Part shown: in pieces, positions 7,066 through 15,404 of the stretch
Layout of the letters: the number at the start of each line of letters is the position of its first letter
Numbering within the stretch: position 1 is the stretch's first letter
Assembly (NCBI GenBank): GCA_944385545.1
Contig: CALWXQ010000011.1
Span: 1 to 40,419, forward strand
Source of the DNA: an uncultured Oscillospiraceae bacterium
Lineage (GTDB): Bacteria; Bacillota; Clostridia; Oscillospirales; Oscillospiraceae
Direction: 5' to 3'
DNA: 40,419 bases
Position numbers and translations under genes: made by a program
The notes under the pieces: model-generated
The model's input: the letters and a program-made list of their open reading frames with translations, nothing else
Told to the model about the DNA's origin: nothing
Databases searched by the model: none

Positions 7066-8709
7066 ATGGATCATCAAGCACTTGCCCAGTTGCTGTTTCC
7101 CCAGGTGACCGAAACAGCTCAAGAACTGGAAGCCCGTTTCCCCCTGCGCTCCCTGCCGGAAGGCGCTGTGGTCACCCGCATGGCCCCCTCTCCCACCGGC
7201 TTCGTTCACCTGGGCAACCTGGTGCAGGGCCTAACCGCCGAGCGCATGGCCCACCAAAGCGGCGGTGTGCTGTTCCTGCGGGTGGAGGATACCGACGCCA
7301 AGCGAGAAGTCCCCGGCGCTGTGGAGACCCTCATCAACACACTGAAGCACTACGGCATTCAATTTGACGAAGGCGCCACCATGGACGGCGACAACGGCAT
7401 ATACGGCCCCTACCGTCAGCGCCAACGGGCCGCGATCTATCACGTCTATGCCAAGAAGCTGGTTGCCCAAGGGCAGGCTTATCCCTGCTTCTGTACAGAA
7501 GCGGAGTTGTCCGCCATGCGCGAGCAGCAGGAGTCCAACAAGGAAACCACCGGCTATTACGGCAAATATGCCGTCTGGCGGGATCGTCCCCTGGAGGAGA
7601 TCCAGGCCCAGCTGAACGCCGGAAACCCCTGGGTGCTCCGCTTTCGTTCCACCGGCAACGCGGAAAACCAGTTTAAATTTGACGATCTGGTGAAGGGCAA
7701 GCTGACCGTCACGGAAAACGACATCGATCACGTCCTTCTGAAATCCGACGGCATTCCCACCTATCACTTTGCCCATGCCGTAGACGATCACCTTATGCGT
7801 ACCACCCATGTAGTGCGGGGCGACGAGTGGCTGGCTACCCTACCCTTCCATATTCAGCTGTTCAATGCCCTGGGCTTCAAGCTTCCCAAATATGTCCACA
7901 TCGGTCCGCTGATGAAAATGGACGGCTCCTCCAAGCGCAAGCTCAGCAAGCGGAAGGATCCTGAGCTTGCCCTGACTTACTACAAGGCGGAAGGCTTCCC
8001 GGTGGAAGCTGTCTATGAGTACATCATGACCCTGCTCAATTCCAATTTTGAAGACTGGCGGCGTGCCAACGGCGACCTTCCCGCCACGGATTTCAAGTTC
8101 AGTCCCAAGAAGCTCAACCCCGCAGGTTCCCTGTTTGATTATGCCAAGCTGACAGATGTTTCCAAAAATGTCATCGCTAAAATGGACGCGGAGAAGGTTT
8201 ATGTTCTTCTGACCCAGTGGGCCGAGGAGTTCGACCCTGACTTTGCCGAGAAACTCACCGCGGATCCTCCCTTTGCCAAGCGGATCCTGGCCATTGGCCG
8301 GGGCGGCAAAAAGCCCCGTAAGGATCTGGCCGTCTGGAAGGATGCCAAGCCTTATATGGGCTTCTTCTACGACGAATACCTGCAAATGCCGCGGTTTGAT
8401 CCCGCCTGGGACAAGGCCGTGATCCGGGATGTTCTGAACCGGTTCCTGGAAACCTTCGATCCCGCCGACGACGCCACCGTCTGGTTTGACAAGGTCAAGC
8501 AGATCACCCAGGATATCGGCTTCACCACCGATATGAAGGCTTATAAGGCAGACCCCTCCGCCTTCCCCGGCACGGTGGCGGATGTGTCCACTTTCCTGCG
8601 CCTTGCGGTCACCGGGCAGACCAACTCCCCGGATCTGTATACCGTTATGCAAATCCTGGGAAAAGCGCGCACCGTATCCCGGATCCAATCCGCACTGTCC
8701 GCACTGTAA
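7066..8709 (+). CDS. gltX: Glutamate--tRNA ligase
   Basis: Charges tRNA-Glu with glutamate; in Bacillota lacking glutaminyl-tRNA synthetase it usually also mischarges tRNA-Gln for the amidotransferase. 547 residues, somewhat longer than the common 470-500. Extra length includes an N-terminal extension of about 35 residues before the catalytic core (MAPSPTGFVHLGN at 39-51, the HIGH signature). EDTDAKR lies at about 74-80 and the KMSKS-type loop KLSKR at 292-296. A CFC motif at 141-143 is all that remains of a zinc-binding region. The C-terminal third is the anticodon-binding domain. GAGG is eight bases before ATG 7066. Single gene with its own promoter and terminator. Confidence 0.95.
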   Translation: MDHQALAQLLFPQVTETAQELEARFPLRSLPEGAVVTRMAPSPTGFVHLGNLVQGLTAERMAHQSGGVLFLRVEDTDAKREVPGAVETLINTLKHYGIQFDEGATMDGDNGIYGPYRQRQRAAIYHVYAKKLVAQGQAYPCFCTEAELSAMREQQESNKETTGYYGKYAVWRDRPLEEIQAQLNAGNPWVLRFRSTGNAENQFKFDDLVKGKLTVTENDIDHVLLKSDGIPTYHFAHAVDDHLMRTTHVVRGDEWLATLPFHIQLFNALGFKLPKYVHIGPLMKMDGSSKRKLSKRKDPELALTYYKAEGFPVEAVYEYIMTLLNSNFEDWRRANGDLPATDFKFSPKKLNPAGSLFDYAKLTDVSKNVIAKMDAEKVYVLLTQWAEEFDPDFAEKLTADPPFAKRILAIGRGGKKPRKDLAVWKDAKPYMGFFYDEYLQMPRFDPAWDKAVIRDVLNRFLETFDPADDATVWFDKVKQITQDIGFTTDMKAYKADPSAFPGTVADVSTFLRLAVTGQTNSPDLYTVMQILGKARTVSRIQSALSAL

Positions 8710-8717
8710 CATTCCAG

Positions 8718-8743
8718 CGCCCCGGCTCACAGGAGCCGGGGCG
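8718..8743 (+). terminator. Terminator hairpin after gltX
   Basis: CGCCCCGGCTC (8718-8728) pairs perfectly with GAGCCGGGGCG (8733-8743) around an ACAG loop. There is no long T-run, but it lies nine bases past the gltX stop. Confidence 0.7.
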
Positions 8744-8800
8744 TGTGCCTTACCGTTACAAACGATTGCGCCGGGAGTCCTGTTTCCCCAGTCTCCCGGC

Positions 8801-8834
8801 GCTCAGCCGAAGCCGATTGATTCAGAGATTCCTT
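8801..8834. repeat. Repeat-end fragment
   Basis: The stretch around CAGCCGAAGCCGATTGATTCAG and the following AGATTCC matches the right end of the nadE-upstream element (4380-4411) with three or four changes. It is preceded by a hairpin (CGCCGGGAG/CTCCCGGCG, 8770-8801). It abuts the end of the uracil-DNA glycosylase gene. No matching left end was found, so I call it a decayed or solo end. Confidence 0.55.
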
Positions 8835-8847
8835 AGGCTGGGCCAGA

Positions 8848-9414
8848 TCATACCCTTGCGCCAACCTGGCGCAGCTTTTCCCGAATGGAGAGCAGATCGT
8901 CAAAGGTCTCCGGCCGTTTTGTTACGTCCCGCAGCAACGCCGAAGGATGATAGATCGCCGTGATCCACACGCCGTTTCTTTGAACCCATTGACCGTGCTG
9001 ACGGGTAATGCGGTAATCCTGGCTAATCAGCCGCATAGCGGCGATCCGGCCCAGGCAGACGATCACCTTCGGCCTCACCAGCGCCACCTGATTTCGCAGG
9101 TAGTCAATACATGCGTCTTGCTCCGTTTCCAGCGGATCCCGGTTCCTGGGAGGACGGCATTTGACGATGTTGCAGATATAGCAGTTGACAGACCGATCCA
9201 GGTCAATGATCGACAGCATGTCGTCCAGGAGCTTTCCCGCCGGGCCTACAAAAGGCTCGCCGGTCAGGTCTTCCTGTTCGCCGGGGCCTTCTCCAACGAA
9301 CATAATGTCCGCCATCTCGTTACCGGCTCCAAATACCACATGGTGCCGGGTCTGACACAGGCAGCAGCGTGTACACCGGGAGCATACGGTCTTCAGACTG
9401 TTCCAGTCCAGCAT
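8848..9414 (-). CDS. Uracil-DNA glycosylase, family 4 (Fe-S)
   Basis: Removes uracil from DNA at the start of base-excision repair. 188 residues. The N-terminal cysteines (C11, C14 and neighbours) and two later ones (NIVKCRPP and QDAC) match the four ligands of the [4Fe-4S] cluster in family 4. The catalytic GEGPGEQED motif lies near residue 41 and the DNA-binding HPSALLR motif near residue 155. The ATG overlaps the stop of the upstream carboxypeptidase-like gene (TGATG), with AGGAGG eight bases before it, so the pair forms an operon. Confidence 0.94.
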   Translation of the reverse strand: MLDWNSLKTVCSRCTRCCLCQTRHHVVFGAGNEMADIMFVGEGPGEQEDLTGEPFVGPAGKLLDDMLSIIDLDRSVNCYICNIVKCRPPRNRDPLETEQDACIDYLRNQVALVRPKVIVCLGRIAAMRLISQDYRITRQHGQWVQRNGVWITAIYHPSALLRDVTKRPETFDDLLSIREKLRQVGARV

Positions 9415-10910
9415 CAGTAGTTCCTCCTGCGATCGGCCCTTCTTTTCCTGCGACGTGCCCGCATCCGGGAGCGCATGTAGGCATTCAACGCCAGATAAGC
9501 TGCCACAAGTCCCAACACGATTACGCAGATCGTACCGATGGCGGACAGAATACCGGAGGTGGCGGCTCCCTGGATCTGGGTGGAGTGGACAGTTATGCCA
9601 TTATCCTCAGCAACACTCACATCGCCCATGGCATAGACCTCGGCCTCCGCCATAACGGAATCCAGATACCGGATTTGCATCGTAGCGATCAGCTCTCCCT
9701 GCTCCACAGGCGCGGTCAGCCCGCCGTCGGTAATGGAGAAATTCATATAGAGGTTATTCATATTGGCATTGATGGGAACAACGGAATCCACATTCACCAT
9801 CGCCTGTCCCACTGCGTCACACTCACCGCCGGCCACGGTAAATTGATCCAGGGTCATCCCCTCATAGATGATCCGGTTGATCTTATAGTTGTTGAAAGCC
9901 AGCTTCAAAAGATCTGTCATTTCATTGAAGTTGCCGTAAATGATCGGCTTCCAGGACACATCCGGGTTAAAGGTACGGGTGCATCCCAGCACCACGCCCA
10001 CAAAGTGCATATCGTTGCTCTCCATGGTGACTGCCAGAGAAGCGCCGTAACTTTGCACATAGCTGGTAACACCGCCGGTGACCCGATCATCGTAGAAGTC
10101 TTCGATGGTGCCTTTATCGATCATATAATTGATGGTACGAAAGCTCCGCGCCTCATTTTTATTGGTGGCAGGCATTTCATAGTACAGCGTACCCAGGATC
10201 TCTTTCAGCGTTTCATCCTGGGTTGCGGCAATGAGGATCTTCGTCATATCCCGGGCGGTGGTCTTACTGTTATCGTCCAGACCATGGACGGAACCGAATT
10301 CCGTCGCCACACAGCCGGCGCTTCTGGCCCACTGATTCATCAACGTCACGAAGGACTCCCGGCTTCCCGCCACATGGATCGCCAGGGCAATTGCCGCATC
10401 GTTGGCCGACTCCAGAAGCAAGAAATGGAGCAAATCCTTTACCGTAAGCTCCTCATCTGTCTTCAATCCTGCGTGGATGGAACCTGACGGACGCCGATGG
10501 ACGTCGCCAGTGACGATCACCACGTCCTCCAACGCACAGTTTTGCAGCGTCACCGCCGCCGTTACCAGTTTCGTCAGACTTCCCGGGGAGATCTGCTCGT
10601 CCGGGTTATAAGAATACACCACTGTTTCCGTGTTCGTTTCAAACAGAAAGGCGCCCTGCGCGGATGCCAGCTTCCGGTCGCTGCCGGCCAAGGGCATCAT
10701 CCCCTCAATGGTACGGCAGCCATTCTGAATGCACGCCATTCCGAAGGGAACTTGGGCGGCTGTCTGCGATGACACAACCGACTGCGCCGGCATCGTCACC
10801 TGATTGGATTGGGTCGGATCCGTGCTTTCTGTGGCCGCAGATGGTATAGCCACCATTTGCATAGCCAGGCACAGGCACAGGAAAAGGGTCAGTCCTTTCA
10901 TTTTTTTCAT
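9414..10910 (-). CDS. DD-carboxypeptidase-like protein, altered KTG box
   Basis: 498 residues, peptidase S11 (penicillin-binding protein 5) fold. Signal peptide at 1-27, a long linker, then the catalytic region: SLTK (111-114) and SAN (158-160) match the SxxK and SxN motifs. Where the third motif KTG is expected the sequence reads R286-V-T-G289, so the usual lysine is missing. The C-terminus has a membrane segment (about 455-478) followed by an arginine-rich cytoplasmic tail. It probably acts in, or senses, cell-wall peptide trimming; whether it is an active carboxypeptidase is open. It is co-transcribed with the uracil-DNA glycosylase. GAGGG is seven bases before ATG 10910. Confidence 0.85.
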   Translation of the reverse strand: MKKMKGLTLFLCLCLAMQMVAIPSAATESTDPTQSNQVTMPAQSVVSSQTAAQVPFGMACIQNGCRTIEGMMPLAGSDRKLASAQGAFLFETNTETVVYSYNPDEQISPGSLTKLVTAAVTLQNCALEDVVIVTGDVHRRPSGSIHAGLKTDEELTVKDLLHFLLLESANDAAIALAIHVAGSRESFVTLMNQWARSAGCVATEFGSVHGLDDNSKTTARDMTKILIAATQDETLKEILGTLYYEMPATNKNEARSFRTINYMIDKGTIEDFYDDRVTGGVTSYVQSYGASLAVTMESNDMHFVGVVLGCTRTFNPDVSWKPIIYGNFNEMTDLLKLAFNNYKINRIIYEGMTLDQFTVAGGECDAVGQAMVNVDSVVPINANMNNLYMNFSITDGGLTAPVEQGELIATMQIRYLDSVMAEAEVYAMGDVSVAEDNGITVHSTQIQGAATSGILSAIGTICVIVLGLVAAYLALNAYMRSRMRARRRKRRADRRRNY

Positions 10911-10940
10911 ATTTTATCCCTCAATATCGGCTCTCCGGAC

Positions 10941-10969
10941 TTGTCCGGCATCCAAAAATCGTGTATAAT
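10941..10969 (+). promoter_or_regulatory. Promoter of the HhH-TCS-gerMN-xth operon
   Basis: TTGTCC (10941-10946), 17-base spacer, TATAAT (10964-10969). It reads rightwards into the ComEA-like gene and overlaps the opposing promoter at 10979-11007. Confidence 0.8.
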
Positions 10970-10978
10970 ACGGATTGT

Positions 10979-11007
10979 ATTATAGCATTTATTTCCACGG
11001 TAGTCAA
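10979..11007 (-). promoter_or_regulatory. Promoter of the carboxypeptidase-UDG operon
   Basis: On the minus strand TTGACT (11002-11007), 17-base spacer, TATAAT (10979-10984). Its -10 lies to the right of the opposing promoter's -10, so each polymerase must cross the other promoter. Confidence 0.8.
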
Positions 11008-11025
11008 TGCGGGAGGCGGTATCCC

Positions 11026-11415
11026 TTGAAAAAACACCCCATCATTGCGTTTGCTGTCATTACGCTGATGTTCGCCTCGTTTACCCTCGGCTTCTTTCTG
11101 GGAAGAAATCTGAATCACAGCAGCGTGCAGCTGACGTTTCAAGGCGCCGCGCCCACCGCTCCTGCCGCCCAGACAGATACGCCGCCTTCCACCGCACAGG
11201 AAACCGCCGCCCCGGTCTTTCCCATCGACCTGAACACCGCCACAAAGGAGACGCTTATGCTCCTTCCCGGTGTGGGGGAAGCCCTGGCCCAAAGGATCCT
11301 GACCTACCGCCAGGAAAACGGTGGATTTGATACCATTGAGGAACTGAAAAACATAAGCGGAATTGGAGAGAAACGCTGGGCAGATCTGCGGGATCTGGTT
11401 GTGATTGGAGGATAA
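11026..11415 (+). CDS. ComEA-like helix-hairpin-helix protein
   Basis: 129 residues from TTG 11026, which has GGGAGG nine bases upstream. A single N-terminal membrane segment (about 4-24) is followed by an Ala/Pro/Thr-rich linker and a C-terminal pair of helix-hairpin-helix motifs ([20 protein letters not shown] and [13 protein letters not shown]). This layout matches ComEA-type extracellular DNA-binding proteins used in DNA uptake, though no comEB or comEC lies beside it. It is the first gene of a five-gene operon, two bases before the response regulator. A role in competence is possible but unproven; it may simply bind DNA at the surface. Confidence 0.82.
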   Translation: MKKHPIIAFAVITLMFASFTLGFFLGRNLNHSSVQLTFQGAAPTAPAAQTDTPPSTAQETAAPVFPIDLNTATKETLMLLPGVGEALAQRILTYRQENGGFDTIEELKNISGIGEKRWADLRDLVVIGG

Positions 11416-11417
11416 GT

Positions 11418-12098
11418 ATGAAGATTTTGGTTGTAGACGATGAAGCGCTGCTGGTCAAGGGCATCCGCTTTAACTTGCAAAACGAGGGCTATGAGGTGAT
11501 CACCGGCAGCGACGGTTTGGATGCTGTCCGGCTGGTGCAGGAGGAATCTCCCGATCTGGTGGTTCTGGACATTATGATGCCCAACATGGACGGTCTAAGC
11601 GCCTGTTCCAAGATCCGGGAATCCTCCGACGTGCCGATCATCCTTCTGACAGCCAAAACCGATGATATGGACAAGCTCATGGGCTTTGACTACGGCGCGG
11701 ACGATTATCTTACCAAGCCCTTCAATATCCTGGAATTGAAGGCAAGGATCCGCGCGCTGCTACGCAGAGCCAACAGCAGCGGGAGCAAAACCGAAGCGCG
11801 CAGCCTGTCCATCGGCTCCATCACCTTGGATCTGGATGCCAGAAACGCCTATCGCGGCGGCGTCCTGGCGGATCTGACCGCCAAAGAATTTGACGTGATT
11901 GAATTCTTGATGCGCAATCCCAACCGGGTGTACTCCCGGGAAGCCCTGCTGGATACCATCTGGGCCTATGAATATCGCAGCGATATCCGCACAGTGGACG
12001 TGCATATTCGCCGTCTTCGGGAAAAATTGGAGGAAAATCCGGCTGAGCCGAAATACATTTTAACGAAGTGGGGGGTTGGATATTATTTCCGAAAATAA
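11418..12098 (+). CDS. OmpR/PhoB-type response regulator
   Basis: 226 residues. The receiver domain (1-115) has the acidic pair D7-D8, phospho-acceptor D51 in VVLDIMMPNMDG, and the LTKPF lysine. The C-terminal winged-helix DNA-binding domain (about 130-225) ends in the typical VDVHIRRLREKLEENP and GVGYYFRK. It overlaps the start of the histidine kinase gene, so the two form a two-component pair. It resembles WalR/PhoP-like regulators; without comparison I do not assign a symbol. Its targets may include the operon's own GerMN lipoprotein. Confidence 0.95.
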   Translation: MKILVVDDEALLVKGIRFNLQNEGYEVITGSDGLDAVRLVQEESPDLVVLDIMMPNMDGLSACSKIRESSDVPIILLTAKTDDMDKLMGFDYGADDYLTKPFNILELKARIRALLRRANSSGSKTEARSLSIGSITLDLDARNAYRGGVLADLTAKEFDVIEFLMRNPNRVYSREALLDTIWAYEYRSDIRTVDVHIRRLREKLEENPAEPKYILTKWGVGYYFRK

Positions 12099-13536
12099 AA
12101 AGAACCGCCGTGGCGGCTATATCCAAACCCAGCTCCGGTATGCCCTGACTTATATCGTCATTACCTTTGTGGTACTGCTGGTATTGAATATCTATTGCTC
12201 CAGCGTCAGCCAGCGGCTGTTTTACCAGAGCAAAAGCGCCTCCTTGGTTGAAAAGTGTCAGCTGGCTTCCGACGAGATCGCCAAACTGGAAGTGCTGAGT
12301 CCTGTCACGGTTTCCGGCATTATTGACCAAATGGAAAGTCTGAAGATCACCCGCCTGATCGTAACGGATCAAAGCGGCCTTGTCCTGTATGACAGCAGCG
12401 AAACCAGCGTAGGAACCTACGCCCTGCTGCCGGAGATCCTGACCGCTATGCAGACCGGCATGGATACCCCTACAGGGAACAATGTTTTTTTCTGGAAGTA
12501 CCATGACGGCGTCATGGACTCCAGAGCGGCGACCCCCATCGTTTATTACGGAACCATTGTCGGTTGCGTTTACATGACGGAATGCGACACCGCCCAGGGT
12601 GCCTTGATCGCTTCTTTGCAGGCAACGGTTCTGCGGATCACGCTTCTGCTGGAGATCGTGGTCATCCTGTTCTCTCTTGCCTTCTCCAACGCCTTTTCCA
12701 GACGGCTCAACCGAATCATGGCGTCCATGCGGATCATCCAGGACGGGGATTACTCTCATAAGGTCACTATGGACGGCAATGATGAGCTGACCGTTCTGGG
12801 CAACGAATTCAATGATTTGACGGAACGTCTGCAAACCTCCGAGCAAAAGCGCAGCCGGTTTGTATCCGACGCCTCCCACGAGTTGAAAACCCCCTTGGCC
12901 TCCATCAAACTGCTGGCTGACTCCATTTTGCAGTACGATATGGATCTTGACACGGTACGGGAATTCGTAGGCGATATCAGCAACGAAGCCGAGCGCCTGA
13001 ATCGCATGGCGGAAAAGCTTCTGTCCCTGACCCGGGCCGAAGGCGCTTCCAGCGGGGAATGCGAGATCATCCCCATGGCCCCAACTGTTAAGCGGGTAGC
13101 ACGAATGCTCCGGCAGAATGCGATCAATGCCAACGTCTCCATTCACTTGGATCTGGAGGACGACAGCCCCGTTCTGCTTCTGGAAGACGACCTGTACCAA
13201 ATCGTCTTTAACCTCATGGAAAACGGCATCAAGTATAATGTTCCCGGCGGCGAACTTACGGTACGGCTGTACCGGGAGGAGGACAATGCCAATCTGGAAG
13301 TCCGCGACACCGGCATGGGCATTCCCGAGGATGCCATCGATCATATTTTTGAGCGGTTTTACCGCGTGGATAAAGCCCGCTCCCGGGCCACCGGCGGCAG
13401 CGGGCTTGGCCTGGCCATTGTGAGAGCCATTGTTCAGCGCAATCGAGGGGACATCTACATTTCCAGCATTGTAGGAAAAGGAACCACGTTTACGGTTGCG
13501 TTCCCGGCGTTTGATACGGAGGTGGACACAGCATGA
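12076..13536 (+). CDS. Membrane sensor histidine kinase
   Basis: About 486 residues. Membrane segments at about 22-44 and 184-206 enclose an extracytoplasmic sensor domain of about 140 residues. HAMP follows (about 206-258), then the HisKA domain with H268 in SDASHELKTPLASIKLL, and the ATPase domain with N-box NLMENGIKYN, G1 DTGMGIPEDAI, the F-box segment ERFYRVDKARS and G2 GGSGLGLAIV. It is the partner of the preceding regulator. The TTG start at 12076 is inside the regulator gene and its G-run touches it, so the first few residues are uncertain. The signal sensed is unknown. Confidence 0.94.
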   Translation: MDIISENKKNRRGGYIQTQLRYALTYIVITFVVLLVLNIYCSSVSQRLFYQSKSASLVEKCQLASDEIAKLEVLSPVTVSGIIDQMESLKITRLIVTDQSGLVLYDSSETSVGTYALLPEILTAMQTGMDTPTGNNVFFWKYHDGVMDSRAATPIVYYGTIVGCVYMTECDTAQGALIASLQATVLRITLLLEIVVILFSLAFSNAFSRRLNRIMASMRIIQDGDYSHKVTMDGNDELTVLGNEFNDLTERLQTSEQKRSRFVSDASHELKTPLASIKLLADSILQYDMDLDTVREFVGDISNEAERLNRMAEKLLSLTRAEGASSGECEIIPMAPTVKRVARMLRQNAINANVSIHLDLEDDSPVLLLEDDLYQIVFNLMENGIKYNVPGGELTVRLYREEDNANLEVRDTGMGIPEDAIDHIFERFYRVDKARSRATGGSGLGLAIVRAIVQRNRGDIYISSIVGKGTTFTVAFPAFDTEVDTA

Positions 13537-14027
13537 GACGTCTGCTCTGCCTGATGATTGTAATTGGTTTGACCCTCTCCGGCTGCGGCATTTTTGCTGA
13601 CGATGGGAGAGAACCGGTAACCTTTTATTACCTTCGCGCGGAATATCAGTACGGCGCCGCCGACAGCGTCATCAGCACGGAAACCCGGGATGTAGGCAGC
13701 CGCAGAGAAAGCCTGTCCTACCTTCTTTCCCTGTACCTCATGGGGCCAGCTGACGAGGAACTGCAATCCCCCTTTCCCAATGGGGTTCAGATCCTTTCCG
13801 CCGAGCAAACCGACAGCGGCGTATCCCTCCAGCTCAGCGAGACTTCCGAAATCCTCACCGATGCGGAATTCTCCCTGGCCTGTGCCTGTCTCACCCTGAC
13901 CTGTGCCAATCTGACCGGCTCAGACCAGGTGACCGTCAACAGCGGCAGTCGTTCTGTGACCATGAGCCCCTCGACCCTGACGCTTTCCGACAGCGTTACC
14001 CCATCCGCAACGGAGGAAACACAATGA
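13533..14027 (+). CDS. GerMN domain lipoprotein
   Basis: 164 residues with a lipoprotein signal peptide (lipobox LSGC, Cys at about 18) and one GerMN domain (about 30-145), the fold found in the germination and sporulation protein GerM. In Bacillus, GerM acts at the forespore-mother cell interface; single-domain lipoproteins of this type are also found beside two-component systems. The ATG overlaps the kinase stop (ATGA) and the gene overlaps xth by four bases, so it is translationally coupled on both sides. It may be an envelope sensor partner of the kinase. Confidence 0.85.
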   Translation: MRRLLCLMIVIGLTLSGCGIFADDGREPVTFYYLRAEYQYGAADSVISTETRDVGSRRESLSYLLSLYLMGPADEELQSPFPNGVQILSAEQTDSGVSLQLSETSEILTDAEFSLACACLTLTCANLTGSDQVTVNSGSRSVTMSPSTLTLSDSVTPSATEETQ

Positions 14028-14782
14028 AATTCATATCCTGGAATGTAAACGGCCTGCGGGCCTGCATCGGCAAAGGCTTTCTGGACGTTTTTGCGCAGCT
14101 CGACGCGGATTTTTTCTGCCTTCAAGAAGTCAAATTGCAGCAGGGGCAGTTGGAGCTGGAGCTTCCCGGTTACGCGCAATTCTGGTGCTACGCCCAGAAA
14201 AAAGGCTATTCCGGCACAGCCATTTTTGCCAAAACGCCGCCCCTGTCTGTCAGCTACGGCCTTGGGATCCCGGAATTGGATACAGAAGGCCGGCTGATCA
14301 CGCTGGAATATCCCGCCTTTTACCTGGTCACCTGCTATACCCCCAATGCCCAGGACGGCCTTGCCCGAATTGATCACCGTATGAAATGGGATGACGCCTT
14401 CCGGGATCGTGTATCCCGGCTGGATCAGGTCAAGCCGGCGGTGATCTGCGGCGATTTGAACGTGGCCCATCAGGAGATCGATCTGAAAAATCCCGCCGCC
14501 AACCGGGGGAACGCGGGCTTCTCCGATCAGGAGCGGGAGCGCTTTGCCATGCTGCTGAACGCCGGCTTTACAGATACCTTTCGCCACCTTCATCCGGATG
14601 TCACCGGCGCTTACAGCTGGTGGAGCTACCGATTCAACGCCAGGAAGAACAATGCCGGATGGCGCATCGACTATTTCCTGGTATCAAACCGTCTGGCTGA
14701 TGCCGTCACCCATGCCCCCATTTATTCGGATATTTTTGGTTCTGACCACTGTCCTGTGGGTCTGGAGCTGGCGCTTCCTTAG
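14024..14782 (+). CDS. xth: Exodeoxyribonuclease III
   Basis: AP endonuclease and 3'-5' exonuclease of base-excision repair. 252 residues, full length. Visible motifs: N-terminal SWNVNGLRA, the metal-binding glutamate in LQEVKLQ, the catalytic CGDLNVAH, and the C-terminal GSDHCPV histidine. It is the last gene of the operon begun at 11026 and lies across a divergent promoter from a uracil-DNA glycosylase, so two steps of the same repair pathway sit in neighbouring operons. Confidence 0.96.
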   Translation: MKFISWNVNGLRACIGKGFLDVFAQLDADFFCLQEVKLQQGQLELELPGYAQFWCYAQKKGYSGTAIFAKTPPLSVSYGLGIPELDTEGRLITLEYPAFYLVTCYTPNAQDGLARIDHRMKWDDAFRDRVSRLDQVKPAVICGDLNVAHQEIDLKNPAANRGNAGFSDQERERFAMLLNAGFTDTFRHLHPDVTGAYSWWSYRFNARKNNAGWRIDYFLVSNRLADAVTHAPIYSDIFGSDHCPVGLELALP

Positions 14783-14905
14783 CACAATGTCACACGGTCA
14801 CACGCCGAAAGCGTGAAATTGCATTATAGCGGCTCTTTTAACTGCGTAGCGCATGGTTCCCCCGCGCAGACAGAACAGGCGCAAGCCCGAAGACGATTGC
14901 GGCAC

Positions 14906-14945
14906 GATCCCGTCCCACCGGAGGATCCTTCGGTGGGGCGGGATC
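14906..14945. terminator. Strong hairpin between convergent operons
   Basis: GATCCCGTCCCACCG (14906-14920) pairs with CGGTGGGGCGGGATC (14931-14945), 15 pairs with one G-T wobble. The 14783-14905 stretch before it has no gene I can support; it holds a 13-base match (CCGAAGACGATTG, near 14887) to the dispersed repeat. Confidence 0.7.
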
Positions 14946-14979
14946 CATTTATCTTGCCGCCTTCAGGCGATCCCTGTCC

Positions 14980-15234
14980 TCATTTGATATAGCACATCCC
15001 CGCGCCCATTCCCAGAAGCATCCCCATACCGGCGCCCATGGCCAGACTGCACAGGCCGGTCAAGCCCAGTACCGCGCCGATGCAGGAGCCTATGCACATA
15101 CCTTCCGGTATGCGATTGTCGTTGGCCCTTCGTTCTTCCCCGTTCAGCTTCCCTTTTATATAGGATGCGGCGGCAGCGGCAATTGCCAGGCCCAGGGTCA
15201 CCAGGGGAAACGCCGCCCGAATAAACTCCGACAT
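14980..15234 (-). CDS. Small glycine-rich membrane protein
   Basis: 84 residues, not recognised. Two hydrophobic stretches: one near the N-terminus (about 5-24) and a long glycine- and methionine-rich one at the C-terminus (about 48-82, with GMGMLLGMGAGM) resembling a glycine zipper. A charged loop (KGKLNGEERRANDNR) lies between. AGGAGGT is six bases before ATG 15234, a strong site that supports it as a real gene. It probably sits in the membrane as a hairpin; function unknown. Confidence 0.7.
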   Translation of the reverse strand: MSEFIRAAFPLVTLGLAIAAAAASYIKGKLNGEERRANDNRIPEGMCIGSCIGAVLGLTGLCSLAMGAGMGMLLGMGAGMCYIK

Positions 15235-15384
15235 ATCCCTACCTCCTACGTTCCCCGGGGAAATCTCCCCAAATTGAGGAACCGTTTGTAGGATGCTTCT
15301 TCCAGCAGGGCTTTATCCATTCTCGGGCCATTTTCCAGTTTCTTCCTTCCCCGGCAAAAGGTTCACGGCGAGCTGCCGTGGACA

Positions 15385-15404
15385 GTTGATTCAGAGACTC
15401 CCTA
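15385..15404. repeat. Repeat-end fragment forming a stop codon
   Basis: GTTGATTCAGAGACTCCCTA matches the right end of the dispersed repeat family. The terminal CTA supplies the TAG stop of the next minus-strand gene. A short hairpin (CACGGC/GCCGTG, 15364-15380) precedes it, as in the fragment at 8.8 kb. Confidence 0.5.
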
